From: Dipteronia dyeriana
Lineage: Eukaryota > Streptophyta > Magnoliopsida > Sapindales > Sapindaceae
Assembly: GCA_032871835.1 (NCBI GenBank)
Contig: CM065300.1
Coordinates: forward strand, 69,637,192-69,701,191
Direction of reading: 5' to 3'
Length of the DNA stretch: 64,000 nt
The position numbers were made by a program, and so were the translations under genes. The notes beneath the pieces were generated by a model that searched no databases, had not been told where the DNA came from, and saw only the letters and a list, made by a program, of their open reading frames with translations. Shown piece after piece: positions 1 through 11,399 of this stretch. Positions within the stretch are counted from its first letter, which is position 1. Each line of letters starts with the position of its first letter.

Positions 1-243
1 AAGAGTTCTATCCACAATACAAATATTAGAGAGATAGAGATAGAGAAAGTTGACACAAGATATAACGTGGTAAACCTCCGAAGAGGAAACATCCACGGGC
101 TAGCAGCCACTGGCAAACAAAATCCACTAGTAGATAAGACAAGCACAATCTCTCAAGTAACCTTTTCACCTAGAAACTACCCTCCTATCCTACTCTAGAA
201 GTTGCCACCCTTTTCTCAACAATCTGAGGCTTCACACCTCTTG

Positions 244-538
244 TCAAGACTTCCTTGCTCACTTTATCCGGATTCTCACGACCCAAGGTAAAACTTCTTG
301 CTCAACTAAGTCCTCACGACTCTAGTCAAGACTTACTTGCTCACCTATCCGAGTTCTCCCAACTCTAGGCAAGACTTCTTGCTCGACTATCCGGATCCTC
401 ACGACCCTAGCCAAGACTTCCTTGCTCGACAATCCAAGGCTTCATACCTCTTGCCAAGACTTCTTGCTCAACACCTCTTGCCAAGACTTCTTGCTCAACA
501 CCATAGGTCTCACATCTATTGTCAAGACTTCCTTCTCA
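244..538. repeat. Degenerate minisatellite, about 8 copies
   Basis: A core like GCCAAGACTTCTTGCTCAAC recurs at about 244, 289, 324, 369, 411, 453, 479 and 519. Spacing is irregular (26-45 bases) and the cores are linked by CT-rich sequence. The 87-codon reading frame at 337-600 is produced by this repeat and is not a gene. Confidence 0.8.
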
Positions 539-1495
539 CAAGGCATCTAGGTGATCATGAATGCAAAACGCAAACAAGCACGCAACATAGAATGCTATGA
601 TCAACACATCCTATGGAAAATACTAGACATGAGCATGAATGCACAAATCACATATAGTCTAGTTTATCATGCATGTGTAATCAATCTAGATTATGCAAGA
701 TATTTTCAATATTAATCACAACCTAGATACATGCATAGATCTAAACTTAAATCACAAGATATATTCAATAAATCACAAGATCAAGTTTAAATCACACAAA
801 CCAAAAACATGCTAAAATCATATGACAAAGTCATTTAGATTTAAGCTAAAGTTCTAGAGCATATTCCTAATCATAGATTCAACAAATCACATGAATAGCT
901 CAAAAGAACATAAGCACATGTATTATGTGAGGAACTGTTTTTCTCAAAATCAATTAATCAAAGATCATCAAATAGTCCTAGAATCAAAGCTAGCACAATA
1001 CAATCCCAAACATGTGATAACATAGGCAAAATCAAAACCTAACTCAACATGAATGATTTCAATTGAAACTCAAACTAGCTTTGAAAGTATTCAAAACACA
1101 AATCAAAACACTCACAATATACAAATATATGTAGAAGAAAAAAACCCAAGGAAATTGACCAAGTTTTAAAAGAAAACTTTGAGAGAAAATCAATACCTTA
1201 GTTGATTTAGGTGCAGTCCCGTTTTTGTATGATTAGACACCAAAAAAAACTGTAAAACTTACTCAAACCTTCATAGAAAAGATGGATTATGAATAGATGA
1301 ACACTCTCAAATTTAAATCACTCAAATCAGAGTTCAAATGAAGAAGTTGTGGCGTTTAGAAGGTGAGAACATTTAGAGAGAATTTATGCACACTTGTTTT
1401 AATTTCTTTTTAGAATGAAATGTGAGAGGGAAAGAGTTTATAAAGGAGTGGGAAACTTGGACAAATGAAATGACCAAGAGTGGAAAGAAGAAGCC

Positions 1496-1585
1496 AAGCA
1501 TGCTTGCTGCCTGAGATGGTGAGTGGGCATCTCGGGGCAGCAAACCTTCTGCCCCGAGATGGCCACCCGCCATCTCGGGAAAAAA
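1496..1585. repeat. GC-rich hairpin block
   Basis: A perfect 13-bp inverted repeat (CATCTCGGGGCAG at 1528-1540, its complement at 1549-1561) encloses an 8-base loop. Further partial copies of GAGATGG/CCATCTC lie on both sides. The block sits just upstream, on the minus strand, of the TATA-like motif at 1437-1442, the same relative place as the cassettes in the SIRE LTRs. Confidence 0.7.
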
Positions 1586-2041
1586 GACATTGCTTGCTTC
1601 TTTCTCCTTCGACCTTCCTTCTCGTTCTTCTACCGTTCTCCGGCCTCCGAACTCAGAATTTGAATCTGTTTATGGAGTATGAACTATAACTCTCACATGG
1701 ACATGGAAATATAAGATACTCAACCCAAAAAATAATAATTCAACTCGATATACGAAGACGAAGATAATGTATGAAACATGAGTTGAAAGTGCAATATCTT
1801 TTGACTTAGAACTTGAAATCAATAGTATGAGTAACCGAAATGACCGAAACTCAATCAAGAATGATTTAAGACTAAATCCAAGTTCAATATCCATGTTATA
1901 CAAAACATATATACACACAAACACAATTCACACTAGAATGCAAACTGCATAGAGATAGTCTCCAATCATGCATATTCCAAAACATGTTATTTCCATATCA
2001 ATGCATGAGCATTCATCTTCAAGTGTGTGAATGTGTTATAC

Positions 2042-2151
2042 ATGGTGCACAACGATGCAGGGATACATATGAATGAATTGTATGTGTGTGCCTATAATGG
2101 TGCACAACGATGCAGGGACACAAATTTATGACATGTGTGTGTGCCTAAGCC
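2042..2151. repeat. Tandem duplication, 55-bp unit x2
   Basis: Two adjacent copies start at 2042 and 2097, each beginning ATGGTGCACAACGATGCAGG and ending in a GTGTGTGCCTA run. They differ at scattered positions. Confidence 0.75.
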
Positions 2152-2352
2152 TTGTAAGAGAAATATAAGGTCTTAGTATACCTTTGTAGAACCATATTGC
2201 ATCCTTTCTCTTGAAGACTTAGAACTTGCTTTGACTTGTTTTTTCATTTTCCTTGAAGCTTGAATTATCATGAATCTAAACAACTAAATCATTACAAGTA
2301 AACATCATTTTGATATGGAATTATTGCCACCACAAACTAAAACCTAACAACC

Positions 2353-2370
2353 TCCCCAACAACGGTGCCA
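2353..2370 (-). promoter_or_regulatory. Gypsy primer-binding site (Gypsy-L)
   Basis: On the minus strand this reads TGGCACCGTTGTTGGGG, six bases after the LTR end. TGGCRCCGTTG-type sites follow the 5' LTR of many plant Ty3/Gypsy elements. It shows that the LTR at 2377-3676 is a 5' LTR on the minus strand and that the element body extends left. Confidence 0.7.
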
Positions 2371-2376
2371 AAAACT

Positions 2377-3676
2377 TGACACTTCCTAAAGAAGTGTTCC
2401 TACTTTCAAATATAAGAGTGTCAAAGTAATAAATTCACTGGTAGGACCAGGTCGAACCATATGGAGGTTGTTCACTTGTCTTTGTAGAATTAATTATCTA
2501 GATTAATTTTTAAACTTGTTATAAAAATGTAAATCAATTAAAATTAAAACTAGGGCTAAGGGATTCACTATTGGTATTTCAAATATGATTCAATTATTAT
2601 AATTTAGTCCAGATTTATAGGAGGGTATTCCATTTCACTGACCACTTTATACTAGTTATGGGTAAAGTACCCACTGTGCAAAACAGTAACTGTCTGTCCA
2701 CAATGAGTCAAAGACTCCACAAAAATCAGAGGTGAAAATGTTAAAAAGATAAATTTACTAAAATTGGATCATATTTTCCACACCAACAGTATCACATATG
2801 ACCCCAACTATATTAAATTAGCTAGACATAATGACTTTTACTAGAAAATAGAAATTTTATTTAAACTGAAAATTTGAGAACAATAGAGAGAATTTCACAA
2901 ATCTAAGATCAGATTTGGATTCAGGATGTCCAAATTAGGGGGGAGGTCCCCTATTTATATAAGATACAGATAAAAATAGACCATCGGATGAATTTAGAAT
3001 GGAGCGTCCAGATTTCACCACGTGGCGTGCTCTGATTTGGCCGAACAAAGTTAAGTCAACAACCTTCTAGAATGTGATTCCCTACAGTCGCGTGTATAGT
3101 GCACTTGTAATTCGGTCAATTAGAAATGTGCCACATCATCAGTCAACCATCGAAGTCAATAGTCTTTTGGTGTTTACGGATCTAATGTAGAGAGTGTGAG
3201 CTCGCGTTCGTGGACCAAACAGATGTTACCACGTCATCAAAGTCAATGTGGGCTCACAATACTATCGTACACCTTTTATCACTAGATCTGAACTTCTTTT
3301 GTGTAATCGGTGACTGTTTTGACTCAGATTTTCACATATCCTAAGGTTTTTGGGTCTTCTGAGTTCATTTTTGATATTGGTTTTACTGTTCGGAACTCTG
3401 TACATGGTCAAAAATATGAAATGCTCTTCATGTCCTAACTAGGGTTTTTGAACGTTCTGAACTTGAAAATGATGTTTGTTTTGCCATCTGACTTTTTCAT
3501 AATTCTGAATTGACCATATTACCTCTAAAATAAAAAGAAGAATACACTAAATACTATGAAACACATTTATTTAAGTAGCGAAAGAAAAATATATCTAAAT
3601 TGGGGAATTAATAATATTGAAAGTGTAAAATGAAGATATTAACCCTTATAAGACATACACTTTTCAGTGTTAATCA
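2377..3676 (-). repeat. 5' LTR of Gypsy-L, body off the left edge
   Basis: The plus strand runs from TGACACTTCC to TTAATCA, giving TG...CA ends. The inner end is fixed by the primer site at 2353-2370. The outer end is fixed because the next 18 bases belong to another element's reverse transcriptase gene. The partner LTR would lie left of the window, so its TSD (expected ATGAC, 3677-3681) cannot be tested. The sequence is AT-rich and non-coding; the lineage (Athila or Tat) is undecided. Confidence 0.65.
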
Positions 3677-3694
3677 ATGACCAAGAAAACTACT
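3677..3694 (-). pseudogene. 18-base remnant of Copia-4 reverse transcriptase
   Basis: Read on the minus strand, this scrap continues the Copia-4 reverse transcriptase exactly where Tat-1 interrupts it 50 kb away at 53577. Its codons give V-F-L-V-I, expected just before the YVDD motif of Copia RTs. Its last five bases (3690-3694, CTACT) are the TSD partner of CCACT at 53577-53581. Left of it the gene is cut again by the Gypsy-L LTR. Confidence 0.7.
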
Positions 3695-4767
3695 TATTAA
3701 CTAAAAATTCACTCGAGGAGAGGAATCTCAGCTAACACCCTTAGGATTGCAACCTAGGTTTATCGCGGTCAGGGTAGGTACCTTCGATACTCTGTTTCAC
3801 CTGTAGGAATAAGCAAAATGTAAGAAAGAGAAGAGGGTAAACTGACTGATATTTTTTTATTCATTAGTGTAGTGTATACAATTGCTTTGATTACTCTCAG
3901 CCTATCTTCTCTCTTCTATCTTTAACTAGTGGAAGGTGGTGAAACCATACATGTCAATAAGTTGATCTAATTAACAATGGTGATGGCTAGGCTTAATCAT
4001 GATTCCAGGACTAAGTGATATCCCCTAAGGTTCTTGTAGTTGTTAAGTTTTTCGGGTTTTCCTCTCGTGCCATTATCTCTGTATTTATATATGGAGTTTC
4101 TAGGGTTTTTCCTTAGCGTACAAGTCGAAGATTATTGGATTTATCTTCTCCCTAATCTAGTGGGATTTTCTATTTAATGTGGTTGACCCTGGAGAATCGG
4201 TTGGCGGAGGATATCCTAGAGACGACCGTGTTTGTTTCCTTTTCAGACTCTTTCATTATGACTGTGCGTACGTGGAGCTTAGTTATGGTTTGGAGAATAA
4301 TTTTGATTTCATCTATTTGTAGTGTGACACCTCGATGCATAGGCCTGGCGATATGGCGCTTGTTCATCTTGATGGTAAGGTACCCCAAGGTAAGGTGCCA
4401 GACTACTAGTGAGGCATCTTAAGGTACCATTCTAACGACGTGGCACTTGATCAATCATGCTGAAGCTTTATGGCCATTTAAGAGCCTTATGGGCATCTCC
4501 CATCCTACTCGAGGGGTAAGATATATACCTCGATAGGGTAGCATATCAGTGTCAGAGCACTTGGGTATCAGTTGGGTGGCCTGTAAAGATGTAGAAGCTT
4601 CATCTTGCTCCTACAACGATGCTGATGTACCTTAGTTGTGTTAGACCCAGTACTTCGAGATAAACCATTGCGTCTAGTACCTGTCCGGTATAAAGAGATG
4701 CTTTCTACCAGGTGCTAACTTGGTGGAAAATTTCCTTTTGACCCCTTGCTAAAAATGGCTATTAATA
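3695..4767 (-). repeat. 3' LTR of Tat-1
   Basis: It matches 52530-53576 along its length, sharing for example the GGAGAATCGGTTGGCGGAGG block (4190-4209 against 53011-53030). The terminal base pairs have drifted (TATTAA...TTAATA), consistent with an old insertion. Short ORFs on both strands inside it have no recognisable product. Confidence 0.85.
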
Positions 4768-5171
4768 GAAGTCCCATCTGACTTGAACACAGGTGATTGA
4801 TTAAGGGTTGGATTCAGATTCCTTATTTCGTTTGGGAAATTTTCAATTTTCGGCCGGTTATCAAATATGGAAGGAAATATTTGTATTAAATGCAATATCC
4901 ACCTGTAAAATGAGGGTGAGGTACTCGTTTGAAAAAGGAGATATTTTTGGCAGCACGTCCACTTTGAGGCTAAGAGTTTCGCCTTCTTGATCACGCTTTC
5001 GTTACCGGTTACCATTTCATTGTGCCTATTTGAACCCAAACTCTTCTTCGTTTCTTCCATGCTTCCAAATCTTCTACTTTCAAAATTCAAAAAATCCCTA
5101 GGCTTTCTCTACTCTATTCACTTCTTCCCAATTTTTTTTCTTCATTTTCCAGACCAATCTCTACTTCTACT
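4768..5171 (-). other. Tat-1 region between antisense ORF start and 3' LTR
   Basis: About 400 bases without a gene. No clean polypurine tract is visible next to the LTR. Pyrimidine-rich sequence at 5090-5170 precedes the ATG at 5172 and could be the 5' leader of the plus-strand ORF. Confidence 0.5.
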
Positions 5172-5273
5172 ATGTCAAACTCTGATGGCAACAACGTTGA
5201 TTGGCTGGTGGACGGTACCGCTCTAAGCCCCGTTCATAGGAAACGAGCTTGAGAATAAGGCAACTGAGAGAGT

Positions 5274-6792
5274 TGAAATAAATATTATGGTGTGTATAAT
5301 ATTAATCTAGAGGGGGGTGAATAAATTTTAAACAATTTTACCAAATTTTCGTTAATAGACAAGTTGATGAAAATCCCCAAAGCTAGTTACAATAATATCA
5401 CAAGTGTAATAAGTGCGGAAATAGTAAAGACACTTGAGATATACGTGGAAACCGTTCAAATGGGAAAAACCACGGGCCGATAAGTGCGCTACACTCGAAC
5501 CTCGAATCTACTAATGGCAAAGGAATTACAACCTAATCCCGGTTAAAAATCCACCACCACTACCTAATCTCGGTATAAGTGAACCTAGTCCATCTTGCTT
5601 GTGATTTAAGCTACCCAATCCCGGAAGCAACACAAGTCTTAATTCTCAATGAAGAGATAAAATGGCCTATGTGAATATATGATGATATTCAAAGAACAAA
5701 CAAGGCTAGGAAACCTTATATGCTTATCTAAGTTGATGAGATGACAATTAATGCAATCCTAGATATCAAGAGCTAAATGACATGTTCAAAAAGCTTAGCT
5801 AAACATAGATCAAACAATGCTATGAAGCTATCACAATACAACACTCAATCATGTCATCACAACAATCTCTAATTTGTATATAGAATATGTTCTAAGAGCA
5901 TACAAATAATTAAAGAGATGGCTTAGCAAGCAAAACACTTAACTTGTAAGAAGATAGTGAAGAACTTACCAAACAAGATGTGATGAAGCAAAAATATCCA
6001 TTGATGCACTCTAAATGATCTTAGATGATACAAGATGAAGTTTTTATGCACATGGGAATGCTTTGAGTGTTTAAAGATGAGTTCTTGGAAGAGTTTTCCT
6101 TTTGAAATGTGTTTTAAGGAAAATATATGATGTTCTGAACTCTATTTCGACCTAAATACAAATAGTTATATATATATGAGTTTCAATCAAAGTGAGGTCG
6201 TTTTGGAAAAAACGTTCCAGCTTCCGCTATGTGCCCTGGTGAGGTACGTTGGTCGAGTAGCGCACCACCTGCGCACAGCCTAAATTTTCAATAGGCGCTG
6301 GTCGAGTGGCGCAGCACAGTGGAATGTTGCGCTAGTGAGGCTGCGCTAGTCGAGTAGCGCACCACCAGCGTACTGCCTACTTTTTCAACATTGCATGGGT
6401 GCAGTAGTGCAGCTCAGTGGCGCATGAGAAACGGCGATCCACTAGAATGTTGCGCTGGTGAGGCTGCGCTAGTTGAGTAGCGCACCAACAACGCAATACC
6501 CACTTTTTCAACACTCAAACACACAAAATCAACAAGTCATAGAGTGATGAAAATGCATCCTATACTAATGCCTAACATGACATAAAACTTTAATTATAAG
6601 ATGCAAATGAATTAACAAGAGTCATTTAAACCAAAATGCACATAAGTATAAACACACAACATATATGAATAAGAGTTATGCATGAATTTGTGAGTTTGTG
6701 CAACTATCTCTTCAAAGCAAGTAAGCACAAGAATTTTACCTTTAATGTGATTTGTTCACGAAATAAGCCAATCAATAAATGAAGACTTTACA
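5274..6792 (-). repeat. 3' LTR of SIRE-1
   Basis: It runs from TGAAATAAATATT to GACTTTACA on the plus strand and pairs with 13282-14869. Around 6742 it lacks about 60 bases that the 5' LTR keeps at about 14764-14822. A TATA-like run lies at 6166-6177. The U3 side carries the GC-rich cassette at 6221-6512. Confidence 0.92.
6221..6512. repeat. GC-rich U3 cassette, SIRE-1 3' LTR
   Basis: About three modules, each like GCGCTGGTGAGG...GTCGAGTAGCGCACCACCAGCG, are separated by A/T-richer linkers containing CTTTTTCAACA. The modules contain inverted repeats of AGCGCACC and GGTGCGCT. They lie directly upstream of the TATA-like run at 6166-6177 on the minus strand. Confidence 0.8.
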
Positions 6793-6808
6793 ATCTCCCC
6801 CTTTGGCT
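6793..6808 (-). promoter_or_regulatory. Polypurine tract of SIRE-1
   Basis: The minus strand reads AGCCAAAGGGGGAGAT directly before the 3' LTR. This is the expected place for the plus-strand DNA primer of reverse transcription. The same tract occurs beside the SIRE-2 and SIRE-3 3' LTRs. Confidence 0.85.
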
Positions 6809-8035
6809 ATTTCGTGACAAAACCACCACTCACATTGATCCTCACAAAACAAAATAACACATCGGGAAGATATTCTATATTACAAAGAGATATACATAAA
6901 AAAAAAACTTCAAATCTTCAATCTCTTGTAGAACTATCAAACCTACATACAAAACATACACAAATACATTTTCCAAACCAAGTGCATGTGAGATGATCAA
7001 GTTAATATAAAAAACAAGTATTTGCATTTAAGAATATGAGTATGACATCGTGTAATGCTCCACATCATGCAATGCTCCCCCTCAAAGGGTTACTCCCCCT
7101 AAATGTAATCTCCCCAACAAGTACTACTCCTCTTAAGGCCAACACATTGCAACTCCCCTGACACCACAAGGCTACTCCCCTAACACCACAAGGCTACTCC
7201 CCTTTTTGTCATGATATAGGCAAAGGAGAAGTCCCCAACCGGGTCACTCAAGGCAAAGAAAGAAAGGAGCATACAAGATATTTGCATAATTATATAAGCC
7301 ACATTTATGCCACTCAATTAATAGGAGAGAAACAAGGAGATTTATTTGATTAAAATGTGTGAATCAAAAATGCTTTGCATACAAGACATGTTGCATTCAA
7401 GTCCAAAAAAAACAATGGTATTTGGCAAAGCAAATGACAAAGGTTTCCAATATAATTCAAACCAATTTCACCATTTGTCATGAGAGAATCAAGGATATAA
7501 AGTTTTTATAGATATCAAGTTTTAATAGCACTATATCTAACTTTATAAGCGAAACATGGCATGAGCAACTTTGCACCCTATTTGATTTTTCCGGGTAGGA
7601 TACCCGTATGATAGTAGCCATGTTCAACTAATAAAGTAAGAGAGACATTGATGAAACATTTTAGTCTCACTAGCTTTTTCACACAATATTTTGCATTCAA
7701 CAATTGCAATCATCAATTCATGCTTTATCATTTTATCATTAGCATGTCATTAAAGAATCATCATGTCATGGAGATAATTATAGGTCATTCAATATGTACT
7801 TCCTATGTAGATCTCCTAGTCTGAAAATGCATGTTTGAACATAAATATGACATGGATTGTAATCAAAGTAAAGTTCACACTTATTGAATAAAATATGATA
7901 TAATATAGTATAATTGCAACCAAGCTACTCAAGCAATCAATAAGGGAGCATAAACATTTTCAAAATTTTTGCATGCAACAAGTATACAATAGCTCTCTTT
8001 GTTTGAGTTCCCCTTACGGGGTCAAAGACTAAAAC
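6809..8035 (-). other. SIRE-1 region between pol and 3' LTR
   Basis: About 1.2 kb without a convincing ORF. At 7075-7215 it has a cluster of CTCCCC blocks (GGGGAG runs on the minus strand), including two copies of CACCACAAGGCTACTCCCCT. SIRE elements often carry an envelope-like ORF here; I see none. SIRE-2 and SIRE-3 keep similar sequence. Confidence 0.65.
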
Positions 8036-10654
8036 TCATCGCTCCATGAAACAAACCCCAATAGACCTACTAAGAGTTTTGAATCGAGTAACATCTAAGG
8101 GTTTAGTAAATAGATCCGCTAGTTGATCATTAGTATCTACATGCTCAAGTACTACGCATTTGCTCTCAACTAGTTCTCTAATGAAATGATGACGGATGTC
8201 AATATGCTTAGTTCTAGAATGTTGAACCGGATTCTTGGAAATATTAATTGCACTCATGTTATCACAAAAGCGAGTAAGAGTACCTTGATTGAATCCATAG
8301 TCGACTAGCATTTGCTTCATCCAAAGGAGTTATGTGCATCCACTCCCAGCAGCTATGTATTCGGCCTCAGCCGTGGATAAAGAAATTGAATTTTGCTTCT
8401 TGCAAAACCAAGAGACAAGGTTGTTTCCAAGGAAAAAGCAACTGCCCGATGTACTTTTCCTATCATTACAATTTCCTGCCCAATCTGCATCACTAAAGCC
8501 TACAAGACTAGCATTAGTGTCAAAAGAGTACCAAATACCATAGTTAGATGTCCCATTCACATAGCAAATGATTCTTTTAAAGGAAGAGAGATGGGACTCC
8601 TTAGGATCCGATTGGTACCTAGTACACACACCCACACTAAAAGAGATATCAGACCTACTTATGGTCAAATAGAGCAAGCTACCAATCATGCCACGATACA
8701 AAGTTTGGTCCACACTTTTACCACTAGCATCCTCGCTTATCTTCAAAGTGGTACTCATGGGTGTATCACAATGTTTGACACTTTTAAGGCCAAATTTCTT
8801 TACTAGGTTTTTGGCATACTTAGCTTAAGATATGAAAATCCCATCATCCGTTTGCTTAATTTGTAATCCTAGAAAGTAACTTAGCTTACCAACAAGGCTC
8901 ATTTCAAACTCATGAGACATGACATCAACAAATTGTTGGACTTTGGTGTTATTAGTGAAGCCAAAAACTATATCATCAACATAGATTTGAGCTATAAAAA
9001 GCTCATCTTTGTCTTTCTTGATGAATAAAGTCTTGTCAACACTACCCCTAGTGTAGCCAATGTCTATAAGAAATTGAGTGAGGCGCTCATACCAAGCTCT
9101 TGGTGCTTGTTCCAACCCATATAAAGCCTTCTTGAGCTGATAGACATGATTACGATGGTGAGGATACACAAACCCTTTGGGTTGCTCAACAAACACTTCC
9201 TCTTGCAAGAAACCATTGAGGAAGACGCTCTTAACATCCATTTGATACAATTTGAACTTGTTCAAACAAGAGATGGATAAAAGAAGCCTAATGGACTCAA
9301 TCCTAGCAACGAGAGAAAATGTCTCCTTAAAGTCAATAACCAGAATTGGAGAGTACCCTTGTGCTATAAGCCTAGCCTTGTTTCGTACAATGTTGCCATC
9401 CTCATCGGATTTTTTCCTATATACCCACTTGGTGCCTATCACATTGGTGTTCTTGGGCCTAGGAACTAGAGTCCAAACCTCATTCCTTTCAAATTGGTTA
9501 AGCTCTTCTAGCATGGAAAGCACCCAAAATTCATCCTTTAAGGCTTTATCAACCTTTTTGGGTTCTATTTGAGAAGTGTAGCAAGTGTAGCTAATTAGAT
9601 TAGCCATTTGACGCCTAGTCCTAACACCCTCATTAACCTCTCCAATGATGACATCTTTGTCATGGAGTTTCCTTACCCATGGAGCAGGTTCTTTTGAGTT
9701 CAAGAGAGGAATCCTATCTATAGGTTGTGTTATGTCATCATCAAGATTAGTCTTTTCAACATTAGGAATATCAACAACTTTTTCCAAAGGGGAGTCATCA
9801 ACTAGATCTACCTCTTTCCCATGGTCATTAGATTTGAGCCTAGTATCATCAATGACAACATTAGATGATCCCATTACGGTCCTAGTTTTTAAATTGAAAA
9901 CTCTATAAGCTCTACTATTCAAGGCATAGCCAATGAAGATACCCTCATCACTCTTAGCATCAAATTTTCCAAGTTGATCACGGTCATTCAAAATGTAGCA
10001 TTTGCTTCCAAAGGTGTGGAAATAGCTAACATTTGGCTTTCTACCTTTCCATAACTCATAGAAGGTTTGCCTAGTGTGGGGCCTTAGAAAGACTCTATTT
10101 CCTATGTAGTACGCCGTATTGACGGCTTCAGCCCATAGGTTCCTAAGGACATTGTTGCTAAGCAACATCACATGGGCCATCTCTTGAAGAACCCTATTTT
10201 TTCTCTCAACAACTCCATTTTGTTGAGGTGTTCTAGGAGCCAAAAACTCATGAGAAATGCCTAGACTATTGCAGTAGTTTTCAAAATGGGCATTCTCAAA
10301 CTCCTTCCTATGGTCACTCCTAATCCGTTTAATGCTTTTAATCTTGGATTTCATTTCATTTTGAATTTTAGAACAAAGCATTTTAAACTTGTCAAAGGTT
10401 TCAGATTTTTCTCTAAGAAAATAAGTCCAAGTGTACCTAGAGAAGTCATCTACACACATAAAAATGTATCTCTTTCCACCTAAACTCTCGGTTTGCATGG
10501 GACCCATAAAATCCATTTGGAGAAGCTCTAGAGGTTCCTTGGTGGATAAATACTTTTCCTTTTTGTGCATAACTTTGGTTTGCTTCCCTTGTTGGCAAGG
10601 TCCACAAACACCATTTGCCTTTTTTCCCAAGCTTGGGAAGGCCTCGCACAACAT
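8036..10654 (-). pseudogene. SIRE-1 pol: integrase, reverse transcriptase, RNase H
   Basis: This decayed Copia polyprotein would integrate and copy the element. In one frame it shows GVCGPCQQGKQTK, then an integrase core with MDFMGPM, RSDHRKEF and NGVVERKN holding the D, D and E positions. RT follows, with TKWVYRKK, QMDVKSVFLNG and an intact YVDD at 8972-8983. RNase H shows STAEAEYIA, CDNMSAI and TKHIDIRHHFIRE and ends with the stop near 8036. Two in-frame TAA codons (8825-8827 and 8327-8329) break it. The first is CAA in SIRE-2. The frame relation to protease is broken near 10618-10630 by one extra base in an A/G run. Confidence 0.92.
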
Positions 10655-11396
10655 TGAACTTATCTAAGATTCGAAAATCCCGATAGTTCATGTGACCAAG
10701 TCTTTCGTGCCACAACTCAATTTGTTCATCCCTAGACACATTGCAAGAGACACCTCTAGCTTCAAGACAATTGCAATTGTCGCTAGATCTCATACCTTTT
10801 AACAATGTTTGTCCATTTGGCAATAGGATAGAATAATCATTTTTTCTAAACAATACGGAAAGTCCTTCATCACTAAGATGTGAAATGCTTATCAAATTAG
10901 CTTTTAGACCATCAAAATACAAAGCATTGGACAATGAGGGTAATCCGGGAATGGAAATATGTTCCTTTCCTTTAAATTTCTTTTTGGATCCATCACCAAA
11001 TGTGACATTTCCTCCCTTCTCCATCACAAGAGTTTCAAAGAAACTCTTATTTCCAGTCATGTGCCTAGAGCACCCACTATCCAAATACCAAAAATCAGAA
11101 GAATGAGCTTTCAAGGCAATTTGTGCAACATGGCATAAGTGTCCATCCTTTCTAATCCACCTAGGTGCAATATTTTCCTTCCTAGTGGTCAATGGTACAT
11201 GGGCTCTAAATGTCCTCGGATCATGCAAAGGTGTTCCATTTTTCCTAGTGACATGCATCATGGCTTTAGCCTTTTTCTTCTCTATCATGCTATCAATTCT
11301 ACACAATTTAATATATCTAAAGCAATTTGGTCTAATGTGACCATCAATACCACAAAAATGACATGTAGGAATGAAGTTAGGGATCATACCATAACC
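10620..11396 (-). pseudogene. SIRE-1 protease and pre-integrase region
   Basis: The protein side starts with a CCHC zinc knuckle (CHFCGIDGHIRPNC). Then comes the aspartic protease signature WYLDSGCSRHMTGN, with DSG about 100 residues in. A pre-integrase segment (LWHERLGHMNYRDF) follows, with the HX3-type pairing seen in Copia. An in-frame TAA at 11397-11399 separates it from gag; SIRE-2 has CAA at this codon. A one-base insertion at its end shifts the frame before the integrase. Confidence 0.88.
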
Positions 11397-11399
11397 TTA

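Larger units (their letters stand above)
1..2352 (-). repeat. Non-coding LTR-like sequence, SIRE-like layout
   Basis: No credible coding region is present; the few ORFs follow low-complexity repeats. The order of landmarks resembles the SIRE LTRs elsewhere in the window read on the minus strand. There is a motif ending in CCACGGGC near 92-101, a TATA-like TATAAA on the minus strand at 1437-1442, a GC-rich hairpin block just upstream of it at 1496-1585, and GT-rich sequence further on. I infer a diverged Copia LTR or LARD-like sequence sitting in the leader of Gypsy-L. No TG...CA ends were fixed, so the identity is tentative. Confidence 0.4.

Noticed and set aside
337..600. 87-codon plus-strand ORF
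   Set aside because: It is a translation of the minisatellite at 244-538 (repeated LLPRLLAQH-like units) with no gene context.
4170..4422. ORFs on both strands in the Tat-1 LTR
   Set aside because: The second LTR copy repeats them only partly (52936-53205) and they mirror each other; they are LTR sequence.
8334..8806. Plus-strand ORFs opposite SIRE-1 RNase H
   Set aside because: They are shadows of the conserved minus-strand pol; their translations resemble nothing.
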